NCBI GenBank assembly: GCA_900547155.1
Contig: URFH01000008.1
Span: forward strand, 8,261-72,260
Direction of reading: 5' to 3'
DNA length: 64,000 nt
Source of the DNA: an uncultured bacterium
GTDB taxonomy: Bacteria; Cyanobacteriota; Vampirovibrionia; Gastranaerophilales; Gastranaerophilaceae
Of the stretch, positions 53,101 through 63,999 are shown piece by piece. A model generated the notes under the pieces. That model ran no database searches and was not told where the DNA came from. It saw only the letters and a list, made by a program, of their open reading frames with translations. The translations under genes were made by a program, and so were the position numbers. Numbering within the stretch: the first letter of the stretch is position 1; each line of letters begins with the position of its first letter.

Positions 53101-56100
53101 GTTGTTTGCGTCGAAAGTGCTGTTGTTTCCGGTTATGGAGATATTTTCGCCATAGATTTTTTCCACATCTTTTGAGAGGATGTAGCTTGAATTTTCAACG
53201 AAAGTGAAAGATTTGTCGGAATTTGTTACGAAGTTTGCCCATTCACCGAAGGTATCTTGCAGGCCGCGGATTTCGAGGCTGTCGTTTGTTGTGTTGGTTG
53301 TGCAGAGCCCGAAATCTTTGGCGAAAATTATGTCGCTTGTCATATTTGCCGTTGCCTGATTCAGGACTTTTGAGCTGTCGTAGTCGAGCTGCGGGGCATC
53401 GGGGGTTGAGGATTTTATTATTTGAATAATGTAGCGTTCATGGTCGTCGCAGTTGTTTAAAATATTTGTTCCTACATTTATTGAGGAAATAAATATTGTT
53501 CCGCTGCCGCCGTTTTCGAGGGTGAAAGTGTCTGCTTTTTGTTCATCTTTGCTGAGGCTTATATCTATTGAGTATTTTGTGTTGTTGGAATTCAGTTCTT
53601 TAATGTTGTAGTTTACGTATTTTCCGTCCGAAGTGTTGACGATGCTGTCTGTTGTGTTGAGGGTGGAGGTTTTCAGAATATTGGAGTTATCTGCGAGGTT
53701 TAGAGTGCTGTTGGCGGAGTGGATTGTTTGGTTTTCGACGGGGCCGTTGGCTGAGAACGTGGAGTTTGTTATGTTTATTTCGCCATTTCCCTGGATATTG
53801 TTTTCCAGAATGAAGGAGGCGTCTGAGATGTTTACAATTGAGGTATTTGAGAGGGAATTAACTGTTGAGGAGCCGCCGGAGAGGTTGAGGGAGCCGGAGT
53901 TTGTTATTGAATCTGCATTTACGCCGCCGTAGAGCTGGGCAAGGGTTTCGTTGGTGAAGTTTCCGAAGACGGAGCCGGATTGGACGGTGAGAGAGCCGGT
54001 GTTTGTTGCTTCTGCGGCGTTGAGGGTGCCGGAAACGGTCATTTGGTCTTTATTTATAAGGGCAGCATTAGTTTTCAGGTTTCCGCCGGAGGAGAAAGTT
54101 CCTTCGTTTGTGAGGTTGTTTGCTGTGGTTGAGCCGGTTACCTGCATGGTTTTTGAGTTAAATATATCTCCTGCGGCTGTTACGTCCTGATTTACTGTTA
54201 ATTCCGAGGTATTTGTAATGTTGGATTGTGCGTCAAGTGAGCCGGAAATTTCCATTTTGAGATTATTTTGCAGGGTATTTGTTTGCACATTGCCAGAGAT
54301 TGAGGCAGAGCCGTCGTTTATTATGGATTGGGCGATTACGCCGTTTTTAACGGTGAGGGTGCCGGTGTTTGTTAGTTCATTTGTGTTGAGGGAGCCGGCG
54401 GCGGTGAGGGTGTTAGTGTTGGAGAATTTATCTGAAGCGGTTACATTGCCTTCGATTTGCGCGGTGCCGTTGTTTGTAATATTTTTTCCCCGGATTGAGC
54501 CTGTTACGTCGAGGATTTGGGAGTTGAGGAGGTTGCCTTGAGCGGTTAAATCTTGAGAAACAGTTAATTTCGAGGTATTTGTAACATTTCCGGAGGCGTC
54601 AAGGGAGCCTGTAATGTCCATTTCGCCGGTATTTTCGAGATTTGCCGAGAGGATGGAGCCGGTAAGCACTGCTATTGATTCATTCAGGACATCGCCGAAG
54701 TCAGCCCCGTTTTTAACAATGAGGGTACCGGAGTTGGCGACGTTATTTCCGCTTGCATGGCCGGAAACGGTCAAGTTGCCTGTATTGGTGAGTTCATTTG
54801 CGGCGGAGAGGTTGTTATTTATTGTCATTGTTCCGCTGTTAAGTATATTATTTCCGGTTGCGGAGCTTGCTTTTAGCGAGCCGAGGTTCGAAATATCCCG
54901 GGTTGCGGCAATATCTCCTGTAATTTGCACAATACCGTCGGCGGAGTTGGTTAAAGAGGTGAGTTCAGCGTTTTTGCCGGCAGTTAGGGAGCCCTGGTTT
55001 TCGAGGTTTTGTGCGTTTATTGCGCCGATGACATTGAGGGTTCCGGAGGTGGTTATATCTTCTGTGGCGGTTAAATCGCCGGTTATACTGACATTTGCTT
55101 CATCTCCTATTTTGATTTCGCCGGTATTATTGACTTCCTGAGCTGTCATGTAGCCTGTAACGTCGATGGAGCCGGTGTTTGTAACAATTTGTTGAACAAT
55201 CAGGTTGCCGCCTACGTCCAAATCGCCATGGTTTGTGACATTTGAAGCGGTTGTTGTTCCGGTTATGCCAAGAAGTTGGTTTTTGCTGTTTGTTATGTCA
55301 TTTGCGCTTAAATCGCCGGTAATGTAAGCTGTTCCGTCGTTTATAAAGTCCTTTGTTTCAGCGCCACCTTTTATTATAGCCGTGCCGGAATTGGTGAAAT
55401 TGCCGGAAAGAACCTTGCCTTCAACAGTCATTTCGGAGGTATTTTCAAGGTTGTTTTTGGTTTCCAGATTGCCGGAAATTGTTGTTATACCGGTATTAGA
55501 TAAGGTATCGGCACTGACGGAGCCGCTTACACCGAGGGTGCCGGAGGAAGTTATGCTTCCGGCGGCGTTTAAATCCCCTAAAACGCTTACCGAAGCAGTA
55601 TTTTCAAGCGAATTTAGCTGCGCGTTATTTTTTACGGTAAGAGCACCATTGGTTATGAATACATCTCCGCTTCCGGTTATTGAGCCGGCGGAAAAAGTGC
55701 TGTCAGCGGGGCCTGTCGTATTTAAAACGGCATTTGCGGCCAGATTTAATGTTGAATTTATGTTTGCACCGTCGCCAAAGGTCAGCATATTTGCAACATA
55801 GGTTGTTCCGTTACCTGAAACGGTTTTAGCCAGAGTTCCGGAAAGGTTTAAGGTCTGGTTATTTTCTATTGTTCCGGTTAAATTTTCTGCACTTGAGGTA
55901 AGAATGCCGGAATTTCTTACATTTCCTATTTCGTTGTTGTTGGTGAGGGTGCCGGAGGCGGTTATTGTGACATCTTGAGCTACTGTTTCGTTATTTGTCA
56001 CGGAGCCGGTTACAGTTGTGGTGCCGGAGCCTGAAACTTTTTGATTCAACGTTCCGCCGGTGAGGGTGAGGTCGTTGGAATTGGAAACTGTACCGCCTAT

Positions 56101-59100
56101 GTTGTCAGCGTTTGCGGTAAGGGAGCCGGTTATGTTTAGAGCCTGATTCATGGCGGCGTTACCGAGGACGGTTCCGGTTATGTTGGTGGAGCCGGTTCCG
56201 TTGATTGTTTGGTTTAAGGTGCCGTCGGTGAGGGTTAAAATGTTGGAATTTGTTACAATTCCGCCTATATTTGAGGCGTTAGTTGCGAGGGAGCCGGAAT
56301 CCGAGATATTTATGGCCTGATTTAACGCGTTATTAGCGGTTACGGAGCCTGTAATGCTTGTGGAGCCGGTTCCGTTGACTGTTTGGTTTAAGGTTCCGCC
56401 GGTGAGGGTCAAATTATTGGAATTTGTTACGATTCCGCCTATATTTGAGGCGTTGGCTGCGAGGGAGCCGGAATCCGAGATATTTATTGCCTGATTTAAC
56501 GCGTTATTAGCGGTTACGGAGCCTGTAATGCTTGTGGAGCCGGTTCCGTTGACTGTCTGGTTTAAGGTTCCGCCTGTGAGGGTTAAATTGTTGGAATTTG
56601 TTACGGTTCCGCCTATATTATCTGCGTTGGAAGTTAATGCGCCGGAAATATTTATGTTCTGGTTTATGGCAGCGTTGCTGATAACGGAGCCGGAGATAAT
56701 TGTTGAGCCCTGCCCGAAGACGGTATTGTTCAAAGTGCCGTCATTAAGGGTTAGGGAGCCTCCGTTTGATACGGAGCCGCCGACATTTGTTGCAGAGATT
56801 GTTAAATCCCCTGAGATATTAATGCCCTGATTGATAGCAGCGTTGCTGATAACAGAGCCGGAGATATTTGTGAGTCCGGAGCCCAGGACAGCGTCTGAGA
56901 GGGTGCCGGTGCGCAAATTCAGGCTGCCGTTGTTGGTAACAGCGGAGGTTATGCCGGAAGCGCTGAGGTTTGCAATGCCGTTTTGTTCTATAGACAGGTT
57001 GGCGTTTAGTTTTCCGGTATCTGAGAGGGTTAATTCGCCGTTATTTATGTTGAGGGAAGATTGGGTAACAGATTTTCCGTCACCTATTACCAATTTTGAT
57101 CCGTTTGTTATATTTGTTGTGCCGGTTCCGCTTAATCCGCTGTTGAGGGTATTTGTTCCGCCTATTATATTGAGTGTGCCGGCATTTTTTACCGAGGCGT
57201 TTGTTTTTGCGTCGCTGAAAGTGATGTTGTTGAGGTTGGTTACGGCGTCTGTGCTTGTTGCATTTATAACCGAGCCTTCGGAGTCGGCGGCGCCGGTTAT
57301 TTCGAGGTTATTCAGGGTTAAAGTTGTAGCTGAATTCTGAACAAAGCCGGTTTTTCCATTCATGTTGATGGTAGATTTTTCTGTTTCGTTGGCGACACCG
57401 TTTATATTAAGGATTTGGCCTTGAGTGGAGCCGAGGTTGGCGCCGACCGAGTAAATATTATCTACGGCATCGAAGTTAAAGTTTTTTTCTTCGGTGAGGT
57501 TTGCCTGGTTCCAGAGCATGAGGGTATCGCCCTGGACATTCAGGCCGGTGCCGAGGATTTTGGTGGTTACGGTATATTTTATGCTGTCGTAGGTTGTTGT
57601 AGTGGTTGCGAGGGCGTATTCTCCGTAGATTTCGACTTGTTCATCGAGGTATCTGTAGATATCTGTCCAGTTTGTGGAGGCATTTATTTCTTCGACGTAG
57701 GAGTTATCCACTGTGCTTATTAATTTATTTCCGGTTAGGGAGCTATTGAGGGCGAGGCGGAGGTTTGAATTTTGGGTATCGAGGATTTTTATTGTATTTG
57801 CGCCCTCGGAGGGTGCGCCGGTTACGTTTATGCTGTTTATATAGACGGTTCCGGAGGAGGCGTTCAGGGTTTTTATTGTATCTCCGGTTTTATCTGACAT
57901 ATTTATGTCTATATTCCATTTTGAATTTGTATTTGAGGAGAGTTTGTTTATATTGTAGTTAGAGATTTTTCCGTCGTTGAGGTTTACGGAGGCGGAGCCT
58001 GTTGTGTTGAGGGTTGAGGTTGAGTGTGCGAAAGAGTCGGTGCCGAAGGTGAGGTTACCGCTTGAGAGGGTGGTTGTAGCGTTTTGGATGGAGTTTGCGC
58101 TGTTGAAGATTATATTTCCGGTAGAGTCGCCTGAGAGGGTAACTTTATAGCCGTTTACGCCGGAGATATAGTCGTCGAAGATAATTGAGCCGTTGTTTGT
58201 GGCGTTGAGTGTGAGGGTAAGGGAGGAGGAATTCATATAAATTGCCTGATAATCCTTTGTTCCGGTTGAATTTTGGACGTAGTTTCCGGAGAAGGTTGAG
58301 GAGCCGTTATTAGCGGAGATTGTCAGGTTTTTAGTTGTAAAAATAGCGCCGCCTTGAGCGGTTGTTCCTGTATTTGTTTTTACGTAGTTGTTGTAGAAGC
58401 TTGTATTAATAATTCCGGCGATAGTGTTGTTGTTATAGATAGCGCCGCCCTGGACGGTTCCGGATTCGGCATCGGCGTAGTTGCCGGTGAATTCGGCGTT
58501 TTGGATAGCGGTAGAGATTGAGGAGTTGTTGTAGATGGCGCCGCCGTAGGCGTTGTTTCCGGTTGAGAGGGCATAGTTATTTTTGAAGTTGCCGCTGATT
58601 GTTTTGATAGTGCTGTTGTTGTAGATAGCTCCGCCGTAAGTGGTTTGGGCTTGTGCGTAGTTATTGGAGAAGTTGCCGGAGACAGAGTTGAGGTAGGCGC
58701 TGGTGTTGTAGATGGCGCCTCCCTGGGTGGTACCGGAGGTGGAGGTTACGTAGTTTTGGCTGAAGTTTGAGGTAATATTGACTGTGCCGGAGCCGGAGTT
58801 GTAGATAGCGCCGCCTTGGATGGTTCCGGAGGAGAGGGATTTTGCGTAGTTATTTGAGAAGTCGGCGGAGATATTGAGGGAGCTGGAGGAGTTGTTGTAG
58901 ATGGCGCCGCCCTGGATGGTGCCGGTGTTTGCTTGTGTGTAGTTGTTGGAGAAGGAGGAGTTTGAGATGCCGTTGGTGATTGTTTTTGTGTTGTAGATGG
59001 CGCCTCCGCAGGCGTTTGAGGAGTTTGCGAGGGTATAGTTATTAGAGAATGTGCCGGAGATACTTTTTATGGTGCCGGAGTTATAGATGGCGCCTCCGTA

Positions 59101-61438
59101 GGGGTTAGAGTTTGTTTGTGCATAATTTTTTATGAAGGTTGCGGAAATATCTCCGAAGTTTGAGCCGGAGTTATAGATGGCGCCGCCTTGAGCGGAGCCG
59201 GTTGTGGTTACGTAGTTATTTGAGAGGGTGGAGTTAGAGAGGCCGTTGGTTATTGTGCTGGTGTTGTAGATAGCGCCGCCGAAGGCGGAGCCGGAGGCGG
59301 TATTTTTTATGTAGTTGTTGGTGAAGTTACCGCTAAGGCCGGTTATTGAACCGGAGTTATAGATGGCTCCGCCGTAGGTGGCGTTTTTGGCGTTTATGTA
59401 GTTGCCGGTGAAGTTAGCTGTGATTGTGCCGATTGTTCCTTGGGAGTAGATGGCGCCTCCGTGGGCTTCGGAGGTGGTGGCGGCTTCGGCTTGGGCGTAG
59501 TTGCCGTTGAAGGAGCCGGTTATGTTGCCGATTGTTTTGCTGCTCGCGTTGTAGATTGCGCCTCCGTAGGCGTAGGCTTTGGCACTGGTAGAGGAGCTTG
59601 CATATTCTGATTCACTGGCGCCATTGCTTATATATGACTGGGCATTTGTGCTCGCATTAGCACTTAAAGAATATGCGCCAATTCCACCCCATGTACCATC
59701 AGGATTTTGATATGTTTCGTCAGGATGAATAAAAGCTTCCGGTTTATCGCTGTCATATTGCGTAGAATTTGAACTGGATGACCCAGAAACACTTGATGAT
59801 GCTGAATTTGAATTATAATAATTATCTGAAGAAACTCCAAAATCCGAACCAGCAGATGCAGATGCAGAAGAGCTACCGCGATTTGCATTAGCAGAACCTG
59901 AATAAGAATACGCAGAACCGCTGGAAGCAGAACCAAGAATAGCTTTTGCTTCAGAATAGTTATTTATAAAATCGCCTGTTATATTACCAATGGTTCCTTG
60001 ATTTGAAATCGCCCCACCATAGGCGTAGCTTGTTGCATACGACGAAGCAGAGGCATAAGTAGTAGCATCTGCGCTTGCATAAGCGTCGGAAGTTGCTGAA
60101 GCAGTAGCAGAAGTAGAAACACTGCCATAATTCCAGCTTATATAAACAGAGGTAGAGGCACTCGCAGAGCCACCATAGGTTGTAGCAGTACCGCCATAAG
60201 CTCGCGCAACACCACCGCTGGCATATCCTCCATTAGCTGTTGATGAAGAATGATTTTCTGTAAAATTACCATTTATATTACCTAATTTAGCGCCGTTTTG
60301 GTTTGCTATAGCCCCGCCCAAAGTCGTTGAAGTTATAGATGTAGAAGCGTCAGCACTTGCAGACGCATCAGCATAAGAATATGCAACTGTATGTGCAGAG
60401 GTTGAGCCAGAACCGCTGGTTCTTTCATAATTCTGCCATCGTCCAACCGTTGAATAATTTATGGAAGACGATGCCGTTCCGCCATAAACAGTTGAATCCC
60501 CTGCATAAGCTTTTGCAGTACCGCCGTAAGCATTTCCACCGGTAGCATTCTGAGTAACACTATTACCATCAAAATCAGCGGTAATATCGACTGCAGAGGT
60601 GTTTGTATTAGAGATTGCTCCGCCATAAATGGTCGAAGAAGAACTACAGGAAGCATCAGCATTTGCACTGGTGCTGGCATCTCCACTAACAGAGGTATAT
60701 GTGGATGTTGTTGTAAGCGTAGTAACAGACTTTATATCATCTGAACCGCTTTTATTGACATCCGAACCATAACTCGTGTCATCGCTACCATAATCATTAC
60801 TACCCGTGTAAGATTTTGCATTATTAATCCCGCTAAATACCATTTTTGTAGAATTAGCGGAAGATGGTGAAGTTACACGGGTACCGGTTGTCGTGTAGCC
60901 ATCAGGGGCAGTGTAACTGTATTGCAGATACGCAGTTTCATTGTTTGGGAGGGTTACGGCTATGGTATTTGCGCCGGCTGCGTCGGTTTGTGTCCATTTA
61001 ATATTCTCTGAGGAGCCTGCATTTTCCGGATTCAGAGTAATTTTATAATAATTAGTTGTTACCGTGCCGTCGGCGTTGATTGTGTCGGTTTTATAGTCAT
61101 AATCCTCTGCTGTTGCGGGTGTCAGGGTGTATAGTTCGTTAATATCAACAGCAAAACCGGTTGCGCAAGCGGTTTCACGGGTTAAATTTACATCTTTGAG
61201 GGTAAGTTTTGGGGAATTATCTGTTTTTTGATTGTCTTTAACAAAATCAAGAGGCGCAGTTTCGGAATTCAAGGGGAATTCACCGGCCAGGGCACTTTGT
61301 CCTTGAGCAAACAAAGCACAACCCGCCAAAGCCGCTACTGCAAGACTTTTTAGCCCCCCCCCCCCGTGAAATCATTGTATTTACTGGGGTTTCGGGCATT
61401 TGGGCGGGAGTCTGCAATTTTTCATTTGTTTTTAACAT
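50191..61438 (-). CDS. Giant autotransporter adhesin, phase-OFF by poly-G frameshift
   Basis: The long frame (50191-61329, about 3,712 residues) lacks its natural start. Its signal peptide continues upstream as LKSLAVAALAGCALFAQGQSALAGE, preceded by a 12-G tract and then, in another frame, MLKTNEKLQTPAQ from ATG 61438. With 12 G the ATG frame ends 50 bases past the tract; with 11 (or 8 or 14) it joins the long frame. Order after the signal: a beta-rich N-terminal domain; a Ser/Ala/Thr/Tyr-rich insert (about 160-590) absent from the 1,840-residue paralogue; some 15 GGAIYN repeats; N/T-rich repeats; 58-residue repeats; many N-T-G-x-L-x-V repeats; an autotransporter barrel; then an 85-residue charged tail ending QQLYGE. 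The gene is intact apart from the tract. Confidence 0.85.
55990..56915 (-). repeat. Tandem 174-bp (58-residue) repeats inside the giant adhesin
   Basis: Units of the form TLNQTVNGTGSTSITGSV followed by NNALNQAINISDSGSL and NASNIGGIVTNSNNL recur with a 174-bp period. The match GAGGGAGCCGGAATCCGAG at 56287 and 56461 is exact at DNA level, and the two central units are nearly identical. Flanking units are more diverged. Recent duplication is likely, so copy number may vary between strains. Confidence 0.8.
61354..61365 (-). repeat. Poly-G tract (12 G), reading frame OFF
   Basis: Twelve G on the coding strand lie between the ATG at 61438 and the signal-peptide core of the giant adhesin. In this length the initiating frame reads R-G-G-G-A-K-K-S and soon stops; the adhesin frame has a TGA six bases upstream of the tract. 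Loss of one G restores the fusion. It is the counterpart of the 11-G tract at 42616-42626. Confidence 0.85.
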
Positions 61439-61699
61439 TAATAATTCTCGTTTTTGCGACCTGCACACTTAATAAAATTCTACATTCCTTTGATTATACG
61501 TTCTTCAATCGTTTAGCCGATTTTTTGCACAAATAATCTTCCTCGGTTTTACCAGTTATTTTTATTATCGGCAATTTCTGGGAAAACTTTAATTATTTTA
61601 CGAAATTGTTACAATTAGAAAAAATAATTTTTTAAATTAACTTTTTTTATCTAAAGTTTAATGATATGATAATAAAAAATTTCAATACAAAGGTCTTTT
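61439..61699. other. Divergent intergenic region, adhesin and HEPN gene
   Basis: AT-rich, with no coding frame of note. It separates the leftward giant adhesin from the rightward HEPN gene. On the plus strand, AAAGG lies seven bases before the HEPN ATG, and AT-rich -10-like sequences (TATGATAAT) lie near 61663-61672. No clear -35 or repeat was seen. Confidence 0.4.
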
Positions 61700-62110
61700 A
61701 TGGACAAAAATGTTTTAAATTTATCAGCATTTGAAAAAGCATTAAAAAGTTTAGAAGAAATAATAATAAGATACCAAAAAGAAAAAGATGATACTGCCAT
61801 ACGTGATGCGCTGATTCAGCGTTTTGAATATACATATTCACTGGCAATAAAAATGATTAAAAGGTATTTAAAAATCTATTTAACTGAAAATGAAGAAGTT
61901 GATACGATGGATTTTAACAGAACCATACGAGAAGCGAGCCGCATTGGGATTCTTTTTAACAATCTGGAAATATGGACTGTTTACAGGCAAAAAAGGAACA
62001 TAACTTCACATACTTATGACGAAAAAAAAGCTCTTGAAGTGGTTGAAATCGTAAATGACTTTTTTGAAGATGCAAAATACCTGCTTAACAAACTACAAGA
62101 AAGAATATGA
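61700..62110 (+). CDS. HEPN-domain toxin, HepT-like
   Basis: A 136-residue all-alpha HEPN protein. RNITSHTY carries R99, H104 and Y106, the R-X4-H-X-Y active-site motif of HepT-type RNases; the tyrosine is the AMPylation target in studied systems. The next gene encodes a minimal nucleotidyltransferase whose start overlaps this stop by four bases, which is the usual HEPN/MNT toxin-antitoxin pairing. The family also includes substrate-binding partners of the HI0074 kind, so toxicity is inferred. It sits between two adhesin paralogues. Confidence 0.85.
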   Translation: MDKNVLNLSAFEKALKSLEEIIIRYQKEKDDTAIRDALIQRFEYTYSLAIKMIKRYLKIYLTENEEVDTMDFNRTIREASRIGILFNNLEIWTVYRQKRNITSHTYDEKKALEVVEIVNDFFEDAKYLLNKLQERI

Positions 62111-62415
62111 AAAAAATAGACCTTGAGCAAAAATACTTAGACAAAATATCTCAAATACTAAGAATTTTTTTGCCTAACGAGCATGACTATTTTTATATTT
62201 TTGGGTCACGTGCCAAAGGACTTGCGAAAAAATACTCTGATATTGATATCGCAATCAATTCATCCGGTGAAAAACTTAATGATTTAATAAAAATCAAGAT
62301 AAAAACAGCTTTTGAAGAGTCAACAATACCATATACAATTGATGTTATAGACTTAAATGATATATCTGAAGAATTTAAAAAATGTATTGAAAATGATTTA
62401 ATAAAAATAGAATAA
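62107..62415 (+). CDS. Minimal nucleotidyltransferase antitoxin, MntA-like
   Basis: A 102-residue MNT. FGSRAKGLAKKYSDIDIA contains the G-S-X10-D-X-D catalytic motif in full. In HEPN/MNT modules this enzyme attaches AMP groups to the HEPN toxin and so blocks its RNase activity. The ATGA overlap with the HEPN gene ties their translation together. Confidence 0.87.
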   Translation: MKKIDLEQKYLDKISQILRIFLPNEHDYFYIFGSRAKGLAKKYSDIDIAINSSGEKLNDLIKIKIKTAFEESTIPYTIDVIDLNDISEEFKKCIENDLIKIE

Positions 62416-62571
62416 AAAAGATGGCTATCGCAACTTCTTTTTAAATAGCGGACTTTCGGGGAAGAAATTAATTGAACAACAAGAAAATTGGCTCAAAATT
62501 GGGTGAACGAAGCTTTTTAACAATTGTTGTCCCGTCTAAAAAAGCCAGATACTTTTTGAAAATAGCATTTA

Positions 62572-62668
62572 TGCGGAGATTTTGCATTTTATCTACGCAA
62601 AATATGCGGAGATAATATTTGTAAATGCGGAGATTTTACCGTACAATATATGCAAAACTTGCGGAGAT
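62572..62668 (+). promoter_or_regulatory. TGCGGAGAT repeat array over the fic promoter and RBS
   Basis: TGCGGAGAT occurs four times, at 62572, 62605, 62626 and 62660 (spacings 33, 21 and 34), with a near inverted copy ATCTACGCA at 62591-62599. The promoter is TTGTAA (62619-62624), 17 bases, TACAAT (62642-62647). One repeat lies just upstream of the -35, one inside the spacer, and one covers the ribosome binding site (GGAG, seven bases before the ATG). Spacings near 3, 2 and 3 helical turns place the sites on one DNA face. This is a strong candidate operator for repression, probably by the Fic protein's own C-terminal winged helix. Confidence 0.7.
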
Positions 62669-62672
62669 ACCA

Positions 62673-63773
62673 ATGAAAAAATACATCTGGCAAAACCCTA
62701 AATATCCTGATTTCAGCTATGACAGCAGTGTTATACTTCCATTATTATCAACTGTCAGGCTTAAACAGGGGTATTTGTTAGGTAAAATGGAAGGAATCGG
62801 ATTTGAAAACCATCGGAAAACTTTGCTGAATGTATTAACTGAGGATGTAATTAAATCAAATGAGATTGAGGGTCTAAAGCTAAACCTTGAACAGGTGCGC
62901 TCATCTATTGCAAAAAAACTCGGTCTGGATTTCGACGAAAATGTTTATGTTGACAGGGATATCGACGGTTTTGTTGATATGATGTTCGACGCAACGCAGG
63001 AATACAATAAAAAACTGACGGAAGAACGGTTGTTTTCCTGGCAAGCTGCAATGTTTCCGACAGGCAGAAGCGGGCTGCATAAAATCAAAACCGGAGAATA
63101 CAGGGACGACCGGCAAGGTCCAATGCAGGTTGTTTCCGGAGCAATAGGGCATGAAAAAGTTCATTATGAAGCTCCTCCGGCTAATCAGCTGGATTCTGAA
63201 ATGAAAAATTTAATTGATTACATAAATAATGAATCAAAAACTGACCTTATTTTAAAAGCCGGCATTGTTCATTTGTGGTTTGTTATTATTCATCCGTTTG
63301 AAGATGGAAACGGCAGGATTGCAAGAGCTTTGGCAGACATGCTGCTGGCAAGAAGCGAAAACTCAAAAAACCGATTTTATTCAATGTCATCTCAAATAAA
63401 CAAAGTCAGAAAATCCTATTATAAAGCCCTCGAACTCACTCAAAGCCAATCTTTGGACATTACAGACTGGTTAAAATGGTTTTTAGAAAATTTGCTTCTT
63501 GCAATTACTTCCTCAGAAACTCTTTTCAAAGATGTCTTGCAAAAAGCGGAATTCTGGCAAAAACACCGCCATATTTCTATGAACGAACGTCAGGTCAAAA
63601 TAATAAACAAGCTATTAGATTATTTTGAGGGCAAACTTACAACCACAAAATGGGCAAAAATTTGCAATTGCTCTCAAGATACCGCAACCAGAGATATTAC
63701 AGATTTAATAAGCAAAGGAATTCTCCAAAAGCAAGGCGAAGCAAGAGCAACTCATTATATTATCAAAAATTAA
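62673..63773 (+). CDS. Fic-family protein with N-terminal inhibitory helix and winged helix
   Basis: A 366-residue protein from ATG 62673, giving MKKYIWQNPKYPDF; the ATG at 62625 lies between the -35 and -10 boxes and is rejected. The N-terminal part is of the DUF4172 type. SNEIEG (62-67) is the (S/T)-x-x-x-E-(G/N) inhibitory motif of class II Fic proteins. HPFEDGNGR (207-215) with the following I-A-R is a complete Fic active site, so AMP transfer to a target hydroxyl is expected. The last 70 residues form a winged-helix DNA-binding domain (TTKWAKICNCSQDTATRDITDLISKGIL). Such proteins often repress themselves, and a repeat array overlaps this promoter. Confidence 0.9.
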   Translation: MKKYIWQNPKYPDFSYDSSVILPLLSTVRLKQGYLLGKMEGIGFENHRKTLLNVLTEDVIKSNEIEGLKLNLEQVRSSIAKKLGLDFDENVYVDRDIDGFVDMMFDATQEYNKKLTEERLFSWQAAMFPTGRSGLHKIKTGEYRDDRQGPMQVVSGAIGHEKVHYEAPPANQLDSEMKNLIDYINNESKTDLILKAGIVHLWFVIIHPFEDGNGRIARALADMLLARSENSKNRFYSMSSQINKVRKSYYKALELTQSQSLDITDWLKWFLENLLLAITSSETLFKDVLQKAEFWQKHRHISMNERQVKIINKLLDYFEGKLTTTKWAKICNCSQDTATRDITDLISKGILQKQGEARATHYIIKN

Positions 63774-63786
63774 CCCCTAAAAACAT

Positions 63787-63999
63787 CTACTCACTATAAA
63801 GCATTCTCAATGTCGCCTCCTGTGAAGTAGTTTTCGTCTTTGAGTGTTTATTTACCTGTTGAGAGGAGTCTTGGGCTGGGATTAGGTGTGTTTCTTTTGT
63901 TTTTTCTGCGGGTTTGTCTTCCGGGAAGAAAGTTTTATTTACAGTTTTTATTATGTTTTCATCATTTTTTTCCACTTTCTCAATCTCCTCGCTGCGATG
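63787..63999 (-). CDS. C-terminal tail of a third autotransporter (partial)
   Basis: The open frame continues to the window end. Its 70 visible residues read HRSEEIEKVEKNDENIIK and so on to LRMLYSE. They match the charged post-barrel tail of the giant adhesin (HRSEEIEKVEKNDENIIK to QQLYGE). The last 55 bases of the window are identical to 50359-50413. The rest of the gene, with its barrel, lies to the right. The Fic gene converges on it. Confidence 0.75.
   Translation of the reverse strand, partial: HRSEEIEKVEKNDENIIKTVNKTFFPEDKPAEKTKETHLIPAQDSSQQVNKHSKTKTTSQEATLRMLYSE

Noticed and set aside
51530..57962. Many plus-strand open frames opposite the giant adhesin
   Set aside because: They are mirror frames of repetitive Asn/Thr/Ser/Gly coding sequence and lack initiation signals.
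50191..61329. Independent TTG start at 61329 for the giant adhesin
   Set aside because: It would cut the signal peptide in half; the upstream residues in the same frame complete it, and a start lies across the poly-G tract.
62625..62672. ATG at 62625 as the fic start
   Set aside because: It lies in the spacer between the -35 and -10 boxes and within a repeat copy; ATG 62673 has GGAG upstream and matches the family N-terminus.
1..63999. Insertion sequence, prophage or integron
   Set aside because: No transposase, integrase, phage structural gene or attachment-site repeat was found; the only mobile-looking DNA is REP-like.
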